Part shown: positions 27,166 to 37,542 of the stretch, piece after piece
How the letters are laid out: each line of letters opens with the position of its first letter
Numbering within the stretch: the first letter of the stretch is position 1
From: Frateuria terrea
Lineage (GTDB): Bacteria > Pseudomonadota > Gammaproteobacteria > Xanthomonadales > Rhodanobacteraceae
Direction: 5' to 3'
Assembly (NCBI RefSeq): GCF_900115705.1
Contig: NZ_FOXL01000005.1
Span: 228,454-292,453, forward strand
DNA length: 64,000 nucleotides
The notes under the pieces: generated by a model
The model's input: the letters and a program-made list of their open reading frames with translations, nothing else
The model's database searches: none
Told to the model about the DNA's origin: nothing
Made by a program: the position numbers and the translations under genes

Positions 27166-29683
27166 GGTACTTCACCTGCAGGTTGACTTCGCGGCCTTCC
27201 AGCGGACGGGCCAGGATCACGCCCGTGGTGCCGGCGGCCGAACCGAAGATGCGCGAGTTGCTCTCGGTCAGGCCCAGCTCGTTGGTCATGTTGGTGCCCT
27301 GCAGCCGCAGCTGCCAGCTCTGCTGGATGTTGGCGACGATGCCGAAGTCCCAGGTGTGGTAGCTGCCCAGCTGCTGCAGGCCGGAGATGTCCTGCGTGTG
27401 CGCACCGACGTGGGTGAAGGTGACGAACGCCAGCACGTCGCCCCAGCCGAACGGGATCTTGTAGCTGGGCGTGAACATGTAGCGCACCTTCGGCTGGCGC
27501 TGCAGCTGCACGCCGTTGATCAGCGCGCAGCCGTTGCCGGCGACCGGGTTGGTGTACGGCAGGCACGAGTTGTTGTGCGAGTAGTGGCCGTCGAGGTAGT
27601 TGCCGACCAGCTGGAACTTCAGGTTCTCGATCGGGCTCCAGGCGGTGTTGACGTTGATGCCCTTCGAATCGGAGCCGTAGGTGCTCTGCGGGCCGTTGGG
27701 CACGCCGGCCGCGTCGGTGGGCTGGTACAGCAGGCCGTTGAACTGGCGGTGGTAGGCGCTCAGGTCCAGGAACCACTGCTCGCTTTGGTACTTGAAGCCG
27801 CCTTCGAAGTTCTGGATCTTCTGGATTGGCGCGGTGTTGCCGGTGGTGTTGCCGCGGATGCCGTTGTCGAAGTCGTCGAAGTGGCCGCCCTGGTTGGCGC
27901 GGATGTAAACGCTCATGTTGTCGGCGAGCTCGTAGTTCACGCCGAAGGTCCACGACGGGTGGGTCTTGTCGTAGCGGGTATGGGCGAAGGTGCCGTCGCA
28001 CACCGGCACGGCGTTGTCGTACTTGGTGTTGTCGTTGCCGTCCAGGTTCTGGTTGGCGAGGTTGCAGACGTCGTTGTAGGCGTCCTGGTTCTCGATGCGC
28101 CCGGACAGGTCGATCAGCCACTTGCCGACGCGCCAGATGTCGGACAGGTAGAACGCCTTGTTGTTGGCCACGCCGTGCTGGGCGATGTTGAAGCCGCCGT
28201 AGTCGAGGAAGCCCTGGTTGTCGGTCAGCTGGTTGAGGCCGCTGGCGTCGACGTAGCTGACCGTGATCGGCCGCGCGTTGGGCGTGTTGGTCATCAGCAT
28301 CTGGTTGCCCAGCGCCCACTGGTCGTCCATGGTGTAGTGCGCCAGGTACAGGCCGGCGGTGAGGGTGTTGCCCTCGAAGACTTCCTTGCTCAGGCGGAAG
28401 TCGTTGCTCATGTTCTTCAGGTGCTTGTGGATGAACCACCAGCCCTGGTGGATCACGCTCTGGTTGGGATCGACCGCGCCGCCGCCGACGTAGGTGGCGG
28501 TCGCCGAGCCCGGCGCCAGGTTGAACGCGCCGATCTGGCTTTGGTCGGTGTAGAGCATGTCGTTGAGGCTGCCCGGGTTGGTGCCGGAGAACAGCGCGTT
28601 GGTATCGGCATCGCCGCTGTCGAGCAGGAACTTGTCCGACAGGTTCCAGCCGTTGCCCAGGTCGTAGTCGAAGTTGCCGCCGAAGAAACCGAACTTGGCA
28701 CCGCGGCCATTGGCAAGGTTCGCGTCCCGGCCACCACCCGGATAGCCACGCAGGAACACGTGCTGGATCGCCGGGCCGTTGTAGGTATCGGTCAGCGGAT
28801 CAAAGCCGGGATAGGCGCTGAAATGGTCGGTGCCGCTCTGGATCAGCGGGATGGGCGTGATGAACTGGTTGCGGTCGTTGAGGTAGCGGGCGTACAGCGT
28901 CATCGAGCCGTTGTCGCTGTCGTGGGTGAACGTGCCGGTGAACTGGCCACCCTTGTCCGCGGCGAACTTGGGATCACGCACGCCATCGGAATCGCGGTAG
29001 AAGCCGCCGATGCTGCCGTAGGTGTCCTTGCCCAGCGGAAAACCGAAGAAGCCGTCGACGCGGCGCAGGTTCTCGTTGCCGTAGGTGACGCCGACGCTGC
29101 CGGACGGCACCTCGGTGCCCTGCTTGAGGATGAAGTTCGCGGTTGCGCCGATCTGGCCGTCGCCGAACACCACCGACGGACCGCCCTGCACGATCTCGGC
29201 GCGATCGACGGTGTCGTCGAGGCGGAAGATCGACGTGGTCTCGAAGAACGACAGCGTGGGCATGCCGTACAGCGGCGAGCCCATCATCTGCGTGCTGAAG
29301 TAAGGCGCATCGCCACCGCCGGGGAAGCCGGCGATCTCGATGTTGGCGCCAGTCTGGCCGCCGGTGGACTCGGGCCAGAGGCCGGGCGAGATCTTGAGCA
29401 GGTCCGCCGTGCTCTTGGGATTGGCCATCTTGATCTGTTCGGCAGTCGCCGTGGTCACCGTGTAGCTGGTGTCGATCTTCTTCAGGCCGCCGGTGGCGGT
29501 GTTGCCGGTGACCACCACCTGCTCGAGGCTCTTGGCGTTGGCGGCGCTCGGTTTCTGCTGCGCCTTGCTGGTGGTGGGCGGCGCGGTGTTCTGCGCCTGG
29601 TCGTCGTTCTGCGCCAGCGCAAGGCTGGGCATCAGGCAGGCGGCTATCGCCGCGGATAAGGCCAGTCGCACATGCTTGTTCAT
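27158..29683 (-). CDS. TonB-dependent outer-membrane receptor (carbohydrate island)
   Basis: Energised outer-membrane transporter, here probably for an oligosaccharide or glycolipid. The 841-residue precursor has a signal peptide (1-24, ending SLALA). A Gln/Ala-rich stretch follows with a TonB-box-like segment (SLEQVVVTGN), then a plug domain (about 60-190, including EIVQGGPSVVFGDGQIGATANF) and a 22-strand-type barrel ending in VNLQVKYLF with a terminal Phe. The ATG at 29683 has GGGGAG upstream. A perfect LacI-type operator lies 143 bases upstream of the start. It is followed by the GH65, esterase and trehalase genes, which would process what it imports. Confidence 0.92.
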   Translation of the reverse strand: MNKHVRLALSAAIAACLMPSLALAQNDDQAQNTAPPTTSKAQQKPSAANAKSLEQVVVTGNTATGGLKKIDTSYTVTTATAEQIKMANPKSTADLLKISPGLWPESTGGQTGANIEIAGFPGGGDAPYFSTQMMGSPLYGMPTLSFFETTSIFRLDDTVDRAEIVQGGPSVVFGDGQIGATANFILKQGTEVPSGSVGVTYGNENLRRVDGFFGFPLGKDTYGSIGGFYRDSDGVRDPKFAADKGGQFTGTFTHDSDNGSMTLYARYLNDRNQFITPIPLIQSGTDHFSAYPGFDPLTDTYNGPAIQHVFLRGYPGGGRDANLANGRGAKFGFFGGNFDYDLGNGWNLSDKFLLDSGDADTNALFSGTNPGSLNDMLYTDQSQIGAFNLAPGSATATYVGGGAVDPNQSVIHQGWWFIHKHLKNMSNDFRLSKEVFEGNTLTAGLYLAHYTMDDQWALGNQMLMTNTPNARPITVSYVDASGLNQLTDNQGFLDYGGFNIAQHGVANNKAFYLSDIWRVGKWLIDLSGRIENQDAYNDVCNLANQNLDGNDNTKYDNAVPVCDGTFAHTRYDKTHPSWTFGVNYELADNMSVYIRANQGGHFDDFDNGIRGNTTGNTAPIQKIQNFEGGFKYQSEQWFLDLSAYHRQFNGLLYQPTDAAGVPNGPQSTYGSDSKGINVNTAWSPIENLKFQLVGNYLDGHYSHNNSCLPYTNPVAGNGCALINGVQLQRQPKVRYMFTPSYKIPFGWGDVLAFVTFTHVGAHTQDISGLQQLGSYHTWDFGIVANIQQSWQLRLQGTNMTNELGLTESNSRIFGSAAGTTGVILARPLEGREVNLQVKYLF

Positions 29684-29825
29684 CAGCTTCGCTCCCCGCA
29701 TAAGTCGATGTCTGACGGCATGGACCGCGCTCGCGCAGCCTGCCGCTTCGCCGTTGTTGCGCCCCACTTCTTCTGTGCCTTGCAGCCGCGGCATCACGCC
29801 GCAGCGCGCACATGTTTGCCCTGCT

Positions 29826-29841
29826 TTGACAGCGCTGTCAA
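29826..29841. promoter_or_regulatory. Perfect 16-bp LacI-type operator
   Basis: TTGACAGCGCTGTCAA is a perfect palindrome with the CG-centred layout of LacI/GalR-family operators. It lies between the lacI-like gene and the TonB-receptor gene, 143 bases before the receptor start. It is the only such site noticed in the island, so regulation of the receptor by the adjacent LacI protein is a natural inference. Confidence 0.75.
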
Positions 29842-29863
29842 TTCGCCGTGCAACATGCGCGCC

Positions 29864-30895
29864 TCAGGCGTGCAGGCGGCCTCCAGCCTGTACTGGAGCG
29901 GTGGACTCGCGCAGCTGCAGCGAAAACGGCGCCTGCACCATCGCGCCCGAACCGCGTCCGCGCAGGATGTCGAGCAGTTGCAAGGCGGCGATGCGCCCCA
30001 TCTCGCGGCTCGGCTGATGGATGGTGGTAAGCGTGGGCCAGATCTGGCAGGCGATCGGGGTATCGTCGAAGCCGCACACCGACACGTCGCCAGGCACCGA
30101 AAGCCCGTGCTCGCCCGCCGCCCAGATCACCCCCGCCGCCATGTCGTCGTTGGCCGCGAACACGGCGGTCGGCCCGCGCCCGCGTGGCAGCGAGAACAGC
30201 CGCCGCGCTGCCGCCACGCCGGCACCGAAGGAAAAATCGCCCGGCACTTCCAGCTCCGGATCACGTTCGATCCCGGCCGCGGCCAGCGCCTGGCGGTAGC
30301 CGGCCAGCCGCCACTGGCTGGCGCCATGGTCGGGATGTCCGATCACGTGCGCGATGCGCCGATGGCCGAGCTCCAGCAGCCTGGCCATCATCTGCCGCGC
30401 CGCTTCCGGCTCGTCGATGAAGGCGCCGATGTTGCCGGCGCGCTCGATCGGCGAAATGCAGGCGTACAGCACGCGCCGCTCGCGCAGACGCTGCAGCAGC
30501 CCGGGGTGGTCGGTGATCGGCGGGGTCAGTACCAGGCCGTCGGGCCGGTGGTGCAGGATCAACCGGTCGACGCGCTCGACGAAGTCGCCCTCGCCCACGT
30601 GCAGCGGGCGCACCATCATGCTGTAGTGGTGCAGGTCGCACGCCTCCAGCACGCCGGCCTGGATCTCGGTGAGGTAGTTGGACGAGGGGTTGTCGTACAG
30701 CGTGGCGATCAGGAACGAGCGGTTGCTGGCCAGGCTGCGCGCCGACTGGTGCGGGCGGTAGTCCATCGCCGCCATCGCCGCAAGCACCTTCTCGCGCGTG
30801 CGGGCACGCACGTTCGCTTCGTCGTTGAGCACACGGGAGACGGTCTTGGGGGACACTCCCGCGGCGCGTGCCACATCTTCCAGGCGTACCCGCAT
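29864..30895 (-). CDS. LacI-family transcriptional regulator
   Basis: DNA-binding repressor that senses a sugar. The 343-residue product has the classic N-terminal helix-turn-helix and hinge (LEDVARAAGVSPKTVSRVLND, then RARTREKVLAAM). A periplasmic-binding-protein-like effector domain follows with HRRIAHVIGHPDHGAS, FAANDDMAAGVIWAA and SVCGFDDTPIACQIWPTLTT. I chose the ATG at 30895 (MRVRLEDVARAA) rather than an upstream start because it matches the family. The gene is on the same strand as, and upstream of, the TonB receptor and the GH65/esterase/trehalase genes, so it most likely controls them. The inducer is unknown; a trehalose-like or glucosyl oligosaccharide is inferred. Confidence 0.93.
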   Translation of the reverse strand: MRVRLEDVARAAGVSPKTVSRVLNDEANVRARTREKVLAAMAAMDYRPHQSARSLASNRSFLIATLYDNPSSNYLTEIQAGVLEACDLHHYSMMVRPLHVGEGDFVERVDRLILHHRPDGLVLTPPITDHPGLLQRLRERRVLYACISPIERAGNIGAFIDEPEAARQMMARLLELGHRRIAHVIGHPDHGASQWRLAGYRQALAAAGIERDPELEVPGDFSFGAGVAAARRLFSLPRGRGPTAVFAANDDMAAGVIWAAGEHGLSVPGDVSVCGFDDTPIACQIWPTLTTIHQPSREMGRIAALQLLDILRGRGSGAMVQAPFSLQLRESTAPVQAGGRLHA

Positions 30896-31066
30896 GGCGC
30901 GTCCTGCCTCGACAACCGGTGGCGGTCGACTATGCGTGCTGCGCCCGCCAGGCACAAGCCGACGGTTGAGGCAGCCCGGCCCGGACAATGCGGCGCGCAA
31001 CTGTCTCTTGCTCAAATGACACGCGGGCCCGCCGCCAGGCCGCCACGGCCATCGGCGCGAATGCTC

Positions 31067-31939
31067 CTACAAAGGATCCAGCGACAGGCTGCTGCTGAAT
31101 TCCCTCGCCTGCCCGCTCAGCGGATCGACGAACGCCAGCCCACGCGCAAGCAGCTGCAGCGGATGCTCAAAGCCCGGTTCGGGTTCGCATAGCCGCGGAT
31201 AAAAACGGTCATGCTGGATCGGCGCGCCGAGCGCGGCCATGTGTACGCGCAACTGGTGCTTGCGGCCGGTGCGGGGCTCCAGCGCATAGCGCCACCGTTG
31301 CGGCCCCCGCTCGATCACCTCCAGGCGCGTCTCGCTGTTCGCTTCGCCGTCGACCTCGCGCATGCGGAAGAACGGCTCGCCCGCCTCCAGCCGCGAGCGG
31401 CGCACGTGCGGGAAATCCAGCCACGGCAGCGGCGCGGCGAGCGCCTCGTAACGCTTGCTGATGCGCCGGTCGCGGAACAGCGACAGGTACGCGTCGCGCG
31501 TGGCCGCTTGCGCCGAGAAAAGCACCAGCCCGGCGGTGTCGCGGTCGAGCCGGTGCAACGGCACCAGCGCCGGGTTGCCCAAGCGGCGGACCAGCCGCGC
31601 CAGCAAGGTCTGCTGCACGTAAACCCCGGCCGGGATCACCGGCAGGAAGGGCGGCTTGTCGACCACCACCAGGTGCTCGTCGGCATGCAGCACGATTTCC
31701 TCGCCCGGCACCGGCGGCTCGCTTGCGACCTCGCGGAAGTAGCGCAGCTTCATGCCGGCACGGTGCGGCGTGCGCTCGTCGATCGGCGTGTCGCGGGCAT
31801 CCAGCACGCGGCCGCGACGCACGCGGTCCAGCCACTGCTCGCGGGGAATGCGGGGAAAGCAGGCACACAGGCCGTCCAGCGCGGTCGGCCAATCGCCTTC
31901 GGGCAGGTGCACGGTGCTGGGAGCGGTGGCGTGGATCAT
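31067..31939 (-). CDS. RluA-family RNA pseudouridine synthase
   Basis: Makes pseudouridine in rRNA or tRNA. The 290-residue product lacks an obvious full S4 domain. It has the RluA catalytic core: EHLVVVDKPPFLPVIP, the signature HRLDRDTAGLVLF with catalytic Asp near 132, and the later RTGRKHQLRVHMAALG motif. The ATG at 31939 was chosen over a much longer open frame because it yields a normal-length protein. The target uridine cannot be assigned. The gene's 3' end overlaps a half-copy of an intergenic repeat (GCTCCTACAAAGG). Confidence 0.88.
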   Translation of the reverse strand: MIHATAPSTVHLPEGDWPTALDGLCACFPRIPREQWLDRVRRGRVLDARDTPIDERTPHRAGMKLRYFREVASEPPVPGEEIVLHADEHLVVVDKPPFLPVIPAGVYVQQTLLARLVRRLGNPALVPLHRLDRDTAGLVLFSAQAATRDAYLSLFRDRRISKRYEALAAPLPWLDFPHVRRSRLEAGEPFFRMREVDGEANSETRLEVIERGPQRWRYALEPRTGRKHQLRVHMAALGAPIQHDRFYPRLCEPEPGFEHPLQLLARGLAFVDPLSGQAREFSSSLSLDPL

Positions 31940-32014
31940 CGACCACGAGCTTAGCGCGGGCCCGTGCGGCGGCGGGGCGTACAATGGCCGATTGCCACAC
32001 AACCAGGCACGCCC

Positions 32015-32569
32015 ATGGCCCTCAACGCCACCATCCACAAGGCCGAGCTGTCGATAAGCGACATGGACCGGCACTACTACGCCACCCACGCGCTCACCCT
32101 CGCCCGCCATCCGTCCGAAACCGAGGAGCGTCTGATGGTGCGCCTGCTCGCCTTCGCACTGCACGCCGACGATCGGCTGGAGTTCGGCAAGGGCATCAGC
32201 GACGAGGACGAGCCGGCGCTGTGGCGCCGCGCATACACCGACGAAGTCGAGCAGTGGATCGAACTTGGTCAGCCGGACGAGGCGCGCGTCCGCAAAGCCT
32301 GCGGCCGCGCCCGCCAGGTCGTGGTGATGAATTACGGCGGACGCGCCGCCGACATCTGGTGGGACAAGGTCGGCGCCGCGCTCTCGCGCAACGACAACCT
32401 GGCCGTGCTCGACATCGACGAGGCCACCGTGCGCCAGCTCGCCGCCCTGTGCGAGCGCGGCATGCGGATGCAGTGCCTGATCCAGGACGGCGAACTGCAG
32501 CTGATCAGCGGTGACACCACCATCGCCGTCAGGCCGCGCGCCCGCATGGGCGAATATGCCGCCGCCTGA
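32015..32569 (+). CDS. yaeQ: YaeQ family protein
   Basis: The 184-residue product matches the YaeQ family, a PD-(D/E)XK-fold-like group of unclear function, in length and sequence: start MALNATIHKAELSISDMDRH, then ARHPSETEERLMVRLLAFAL, GKGISDEDEPALW, and the end region GELQLISGDTTIAVRPR. The ATG at 32015 is the family start. It is 13 bases before the next gene, so the two are probably cotranscribed, but no functional link is known. Confidence 0.9.
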   Translation: MALNATIHKAELSISDMDRHYYATHALTLARHPSETEERLMVRLLAFALHADDRLEFGKGISDEDEPALWRRAYTDEVEQWIELGQPDEARVRKACGRARQVVVMNYGGRAADIWWDKVGAALSRNDNLAVLDIDEATVRQLAALCERGMRMQCLIQDGELQLISGDTTIAVRPRARMGEYAAA

Positions 32570-32582
32570 CCAGGAGCCACCC

Positions 32583-33155
32583 ATGCACGCCGGCCCGCGC
32601 CCGCGTACCGCCCTGCTGCTGATGGACCTGCAGCAATCGATCCTGCAGAACTATCCGGACGGCGGCCTGCTCGAGCGCATCCGCACCGCACTCGCCGCCG
32701 CCCGGCGTGCCGCCCTGCCCGTAGTGTGGGTACGGGTCTGCTTCCGGCCGGGCTACCCGGAAGTGTCGCCGCACAACGTGCGTTTCTCGGAGGTGCGCCA
32801 GACCGGCCGCCTGCTCGAGAGCGATCCGGGGAGCGACATCCATCCTTCGCTCGACGTGCAGCCACAGGACGTGGTGGTGACCAAGCGCCGCATCGGCGCG
32901 TTCGCCGGCAGCGACCTGGAGGTGGTGCTGCGTGCGGCGGGCATCGAGTCGCTGGTCCTGGCCGGCGTCGCCACCAGCGGCGTGGTGCTTTCGACCGTGC
33001 GCCTGGCCGCCGACATGGACTACCGCCTCACCGTGCTGGCCGACGGCTGCGCCGATGGCGACCCGGAAGTCCATCGCGTGCTGACCGAAAAAGTGTTTCC
33101 CAGGCAGGCCACCGTGCAGACGGTCGGTGCATGGGTGGACAGTCTCTCCGGCTAG
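32583..33155 (+). CDS. Isochorismatase-like hydrolase with an altered active site
   Basis: The 190-residue product has the isochorismatase/nicotinamidase fold: RTALLLMDLQ with the first Asp, VVTKRRIGAFAGSDLE with the usual Lys, and LAGVATSGVVLSTVRLAADMDY. In the last motif the position normally held by the nucleophilic Cys (as in GxxTxxCV) reads Gly-Val. Members of this kind exist in databases as cysteine-hydrolase-like proteins without the Cys. Catalysis is therefore doubtful or different. It starts 13 bases after yaeQ behind AGGAG and is convergent with the DUF899 gene. Confidence 0.85.
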   Translation: MHAGPRPRTALLLMDLQQSILQNYPDGGLLERIRTALAAARRAALPVVWVRVCFRPGYPEVSPHNVRFSEVRQTGRLLESDPGSDIHPSLDVQPQDVVVTKRRIGAFAGSDLEVVLRAAGIESLVLAGVATSGVVLSTVRLAADMDYRLTVLADGCADGDPEVHRVLTEKVFPRQATVQTVGAWVDSLSG

Positions 33156-33176
33156 CGCGACTTCGTGCCCGCGGCC

Positions 33177-33833
33177 TTACCCTTCGCCGTACTCGTCGTG
33201 CCGGCGCCACCAGCAGTACGGCTCGGTCTGCGGCCAGCCGGCCGGCGAGTCTTCCCAGCACTCCTGGCGACCCAGCGGCGTGAGGTCCAGCAGGTTGAAG
33301 TCCAGCCGCAGGCGATCGACGCCGCGTGAGGTGGTGAAGTAGCTGCGGAAGATCGCGTCGCCATCGCGCAGGAACACGCTGAGGCCGAAGCCGCCGTCCA
33401 GGCCGCAGGCTTCGTTGAACGCATTGCCGAAGGCGGCATACCAGGGCACCTGCCACCCCATGCGCTCGCGATAGGCGGCCAGGCGCGCGTACGGCGCCGG
33501 GGTGACCAGCGCCAGGGTGGTGCCACGCGCATGCAGGTGTTCCAGGCGGCCGATGTTGTCGGCAAAGCCCGAGCAGCCCACGCAGAAATCCTCGCCCGGC
33601 GGCATGAAGTGGTAGACCACCAGTTGGCGGCGTCCACCGAACAGGCCGACCAGGCCGAGCTCGCCAGCCGGACCCTGGAAGCGGAAGTCGCCGTCGAAGC
33701 GCACCATCGGCAAACGCCGGCGCTCGGCAGCCAGTGCGTCGAGCGCGCGGGTGGCGTCCTTTTCGCAGGTCCGCAGCCGGTCGAGCGCTGCCTGCCAGTC
33801 GGCCGTGGATGCCACGGGTGGAATGCCGTTCAT
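33177..33833 (-). CDS. DUF899 thioredoxin-like protein
   Basis: The 218-residue product belongs to the DUF899 thioredoxin-fold family. It has RQLVVYHFMPPGEDFCVGCSGFADN with a CxxC pair at about 84/87, then NIGRLEHLHARGTTLALVTPAP, YAAFGNAFNEACG and the C-terminal FNLLDLTPLGRQE. Many members carry a CxxC here, suggesting a redox role. The ATG at 33833 gives the expected N-terminus with a helix of about 40 residues before the fold. It is divergent from typA, and its stop lies 22 bases from that of the isochorismatase-like gene. Confidence 0.87.
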   Translation of the reverse strand: MNGIPPVASTADWQAALDRLRTCEKDATRALDALAAERRRLPMVRFDGDFRFQGPAGELGLVGLFGGRRQLVVYHFMPPGEDFCVGCSGFADNIGRLEHLHARGTTLALVTPAPYARLAAYRERMGWQVPWYAAFGNAFNEACGLDGGFGLSVFLRDGDAIFRSYFTTSRGVDRLRLDFNLLDLTPLGRQECWEDSPAGWPQTEPYCWWRRHDEYGEG

Positions 33834-33961
33834 CGCTGCTCTCCTGTTCCGGCCGCATCGGACCGCCATTCCACGTCGGGCGACGCGCGCTGTTCTCGAC
33901 AGGTAGAGCCGTGCCGGAAACCCGTTCATGCCTGGCATGGGCAAGTTGGCGCGCAAGTCCG

Positions 33962-33967
33962 TATAAT
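33962..33967 (+). promoter_or_regulatory. Candidate -10 box of typA
   Basis: A perfect TATAAT lies 63 bases before the typA ATG, followed by a GGGGTTTACCCC hairpin in the leader. A convincing -35 was not found at normal spacing. Confidence 0.35.
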
Positions 33968-34029
33968 TGCGGGGTTTACCCCTCCGAAACTTACGTGGCG
34001 GCTGTGCAAGCGCCGCCCGGGCCTGTGCC

Positions 34030-35859
<1,830 letters not shown>

Positions 35860-35882
35860 GCGCGCGCTCCATCCTTACGACG

Positions 35883-35906
35883 AAGCCGCCGCAAGGCGGC
35901 TTTTTC
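35883..35906 (+). terminator. Rho-independent terminator of typA
   Basis: AAGCCGCC-GCAA-GGCGGCTTTTT, about 25 bases after the typA stop, with a five-T tail. Confidence 0.88.
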
Positions 35907-35988
35907 GTGCGTGCACGCAAAAACTACATTCGTGCGGGCAACGTCACGAGAGCCGGCGCGGGGGCGCCGGCGAGACAAGGGAGCAGTC

Positions 35989-36303
35989 ATGGAGATTTCG
36001 AGCAGCCGACCGGTGTCCTTCACCCAGGTCGGCAACGAGCTGGATGGCTTGAAGAACGAAGTGGAAGCCATGTCGCTGGTGCTGCGCGCGCTGATCGAGT
36101 CGCATCCGGCGCCGGCCGAGCTGGTCAAGCGATGGCGTGCGCTCAGCCGCGAACCGATCGACCAGACCCGGCCCAAGGGTTGCCACCAGGGCGTGCTGAC
36201 GCGGCAGGAGCGGCTCTACCAGACGCTGCAACGCTGGTCGCATACCGTCCACAGCGCCGAAACATCCGACTCCCTCTCCCCGCCGGGGAGAGGGCTGGGG
36301 TGA
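35989..36303 (+). CDS. Small hypothetical protein, C-terminus formed by an intergenic repeat
   Basis: I do not recognise the family. The 104-residue product starts behind AAGGGAG and is soluble and helical (ELDGLKNEVEAMSLVLRALI), followed by a basic stretch (LVKRWRALSREPIDQTRPKG). The last ten codons (SLSPPGRGLG) lie inside a copy of the CCCTCTCCCC/GGGAGAGGG intergenic repeat that runs over the stop. The true ancestral end may therefore have been lost when the repeat arrived. It is convergent with the MscS gene. Confidence 0.65.
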   Translation: MEISSSRPVSFTQVGNELDGLKNEVEAMSLVLRALIESHPAPAELVKRWRALSREPIDQTRPKGCHQGVLTRQERLYQTLQRWSHTVHSAETSDSLSPPGRGLG

Positions 36304-36308
36304 GGGGC
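36270..36308. repeat. Palindromic repeat, copy 4, overlapping a gene end
   Basis: CTCCCTCTCCCCGCCGGGGAGAGGGCTGGGGTGAGG. It has the same core as the other copies, with a near-perfect CCTCTCCCC/GGGGAGAGG hairpin. It spans the stop codon (36301-36303) of the small hypothetical gene. Confidence 0.8.
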
Positions 36309-36339
36309 CGCGCTCGCCGCGATCCACGAGGGTACCTGC

Positions 36340-37392
36340 CTAGCGGTTGTCCCCTTTCGGAAACTTCACCCGCTCCGGCTCGGCATTGAGGCGCGCCAAC
36401 ATGGTGCCGATCAGGCGCGTCTTGACGCTGCCGGCCTGCCGTGGATCGACCACGTAGCGCACGATCGCGTCGACCCAGGTATTGGCGTCGATGCGGAACA
36501 GCACCGATGGCCGCTCGTTCACCTGCAACTCGTCCACTGGCGTCTTCGCCAGCACCTCGCGGAAGGTGCGCACGCGCTCGAGCATCGCCTCGCCCAGCTC
36601 CTCCTCGGCCGCTTCGCGCATCACCTGCGCCACGAAGGCGAAATCGCAGTCGTAGGCGACCTGGAACTTGATCTCGTTCCACACGTACGGGAACACCGGC
36701 CACGAATAGTTGTAGACCGCGGTGGTCAGCACGTTGGCGTTGGGGAACTTGATGATCCGCCCGCTTGGATGGTCGGAGGACAGGTACGGCCCGCCAACCT
36801 CCCACAGCGTGGTGTCGAGGTAGGTCACGTCGATCACGTCGCCCGTGGCATCGCCGATCTGGATGCGGTCGCCCACGCGGTAGGGCTCGCGCACGAGGAT
36901 GTAGAGCCAGCCGATGAAGCTGGTGATTGGCGTCTGCAGCGCGAAGCCCAGCACCAGCGAGATCAGCCCCAGCGAGGCAACCGCGGCGTACCAGTTGGCG
37001 AACAGCACCGACACCACGATCAGCGCCAGCACGATGGAGAGCACAAGCCGCAGGATGCGCTTGAGGTTGTAGCGCGTCACCGCCGTCTGCGCCCGTTCGA
37101 TCGCCAGGGCCTGAACCAGCCGCGAGGCCGACAGCGTCAGCACGATCGCCATCGCCCCCACGGTGGCGCGCCGGGCCAGCGGCAGGTAGCGGCCGAGGAT
37201 GCCGAAGAACTCCAGCCGCAGGAGATAGAACAGCACGCACAGCGCGGCCAGCACCAGCGCGTAAATACCCAACCAGAGCTTGTGTTCCGAGCGCACCGGG
37301 CGCTTGTGCTTGTGATGCGTGGCCGTGCTGGTGGCCAGCGCACGGCGCACATCGGCGCGGCGTTCCACCCTGCGTACCGCCTTGTCGGTCAT
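36340..37392 (-). CDS. MscS-family mechanosensitive channel
   Basis: Inner-membrane channel that opens on hypo-osmotic shock. The 350-residue product has an Arg/Lys-rich N-terminus, about four hydrophobic segments (for example LWLGIYALVLAALCVLFYLL), and the MscS pore helix region SLGLISLVLGFALQTPITSFIGWLYI. The beta domain follows with RVGDRIQIGDATGDVIDV and the cytoplasmic vestibule. The ATG at 37392 follows GGGAG; an upstream ATG (37404) lacks a ribosome site. It is larger than E. coli MscS (286) and resembles the YbdG/MscM-like members. Confidence 0.9.
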   Translation of the reverse strand: MTDKAVRRVERRADVRRALATSTATHHKHKRPVRSEHKLWLGIYALVLAALCVLFYLLRLEFFGILGRYLPLARRATVGAMAIVLTLSASRLVQALAIERAQTAVTRYNLKRILRLVLSIVLALIVVSVLFANWYAAVASLGLISLVLGFALQTPITSFIGWLYILVREPYRVGDRIQIGDATGDVIDVTYLDTTLWEVGGPYLSSDHPSGRIIKFPNANVLTTAVYNYSWPVFPYVWNEIKFQVAYDCDFAFVAQVMREAAEEELGEAMLERVRTFREVLAKTPVDELQVNERPSVLFRIDANTWVDAIVRYVVDPRQAGSVKTRLIGTMLARLNAEPERVKFPKGDNR

Positions 37393-37542
37393 GCGCACTC
37401 CCATGGAACCCGGCAACGCGGCACAGCAGACAACCCCGGCGGTGCCGGTCAGGTGAAGGCATTGACCCTCGCTGCACGCCGGTACCGGATGATGAGTCCG
37501 GTAGCCCCCGTGCTGCATCACACCGTGGCCCCAGGAGACGCG

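Noticed and set aside
26912-29659. Very long plus-strand open frame (over 900 codons) opposite the TonB-receptor gene
   Set aside because: It mirrors a well-supported receptor gene; codon-position bias in GC-rich DNA keeps antisense frames open. Its peptide is Val/Gly/His/Arg-rich without any family motif.
37260-37345. His/Lys-rich stretch in the MscS N-terminus as a possible separate small gene
   Set aside because: It is in frame with the channel, and the ATG at 37392 has the only good ribosome site.
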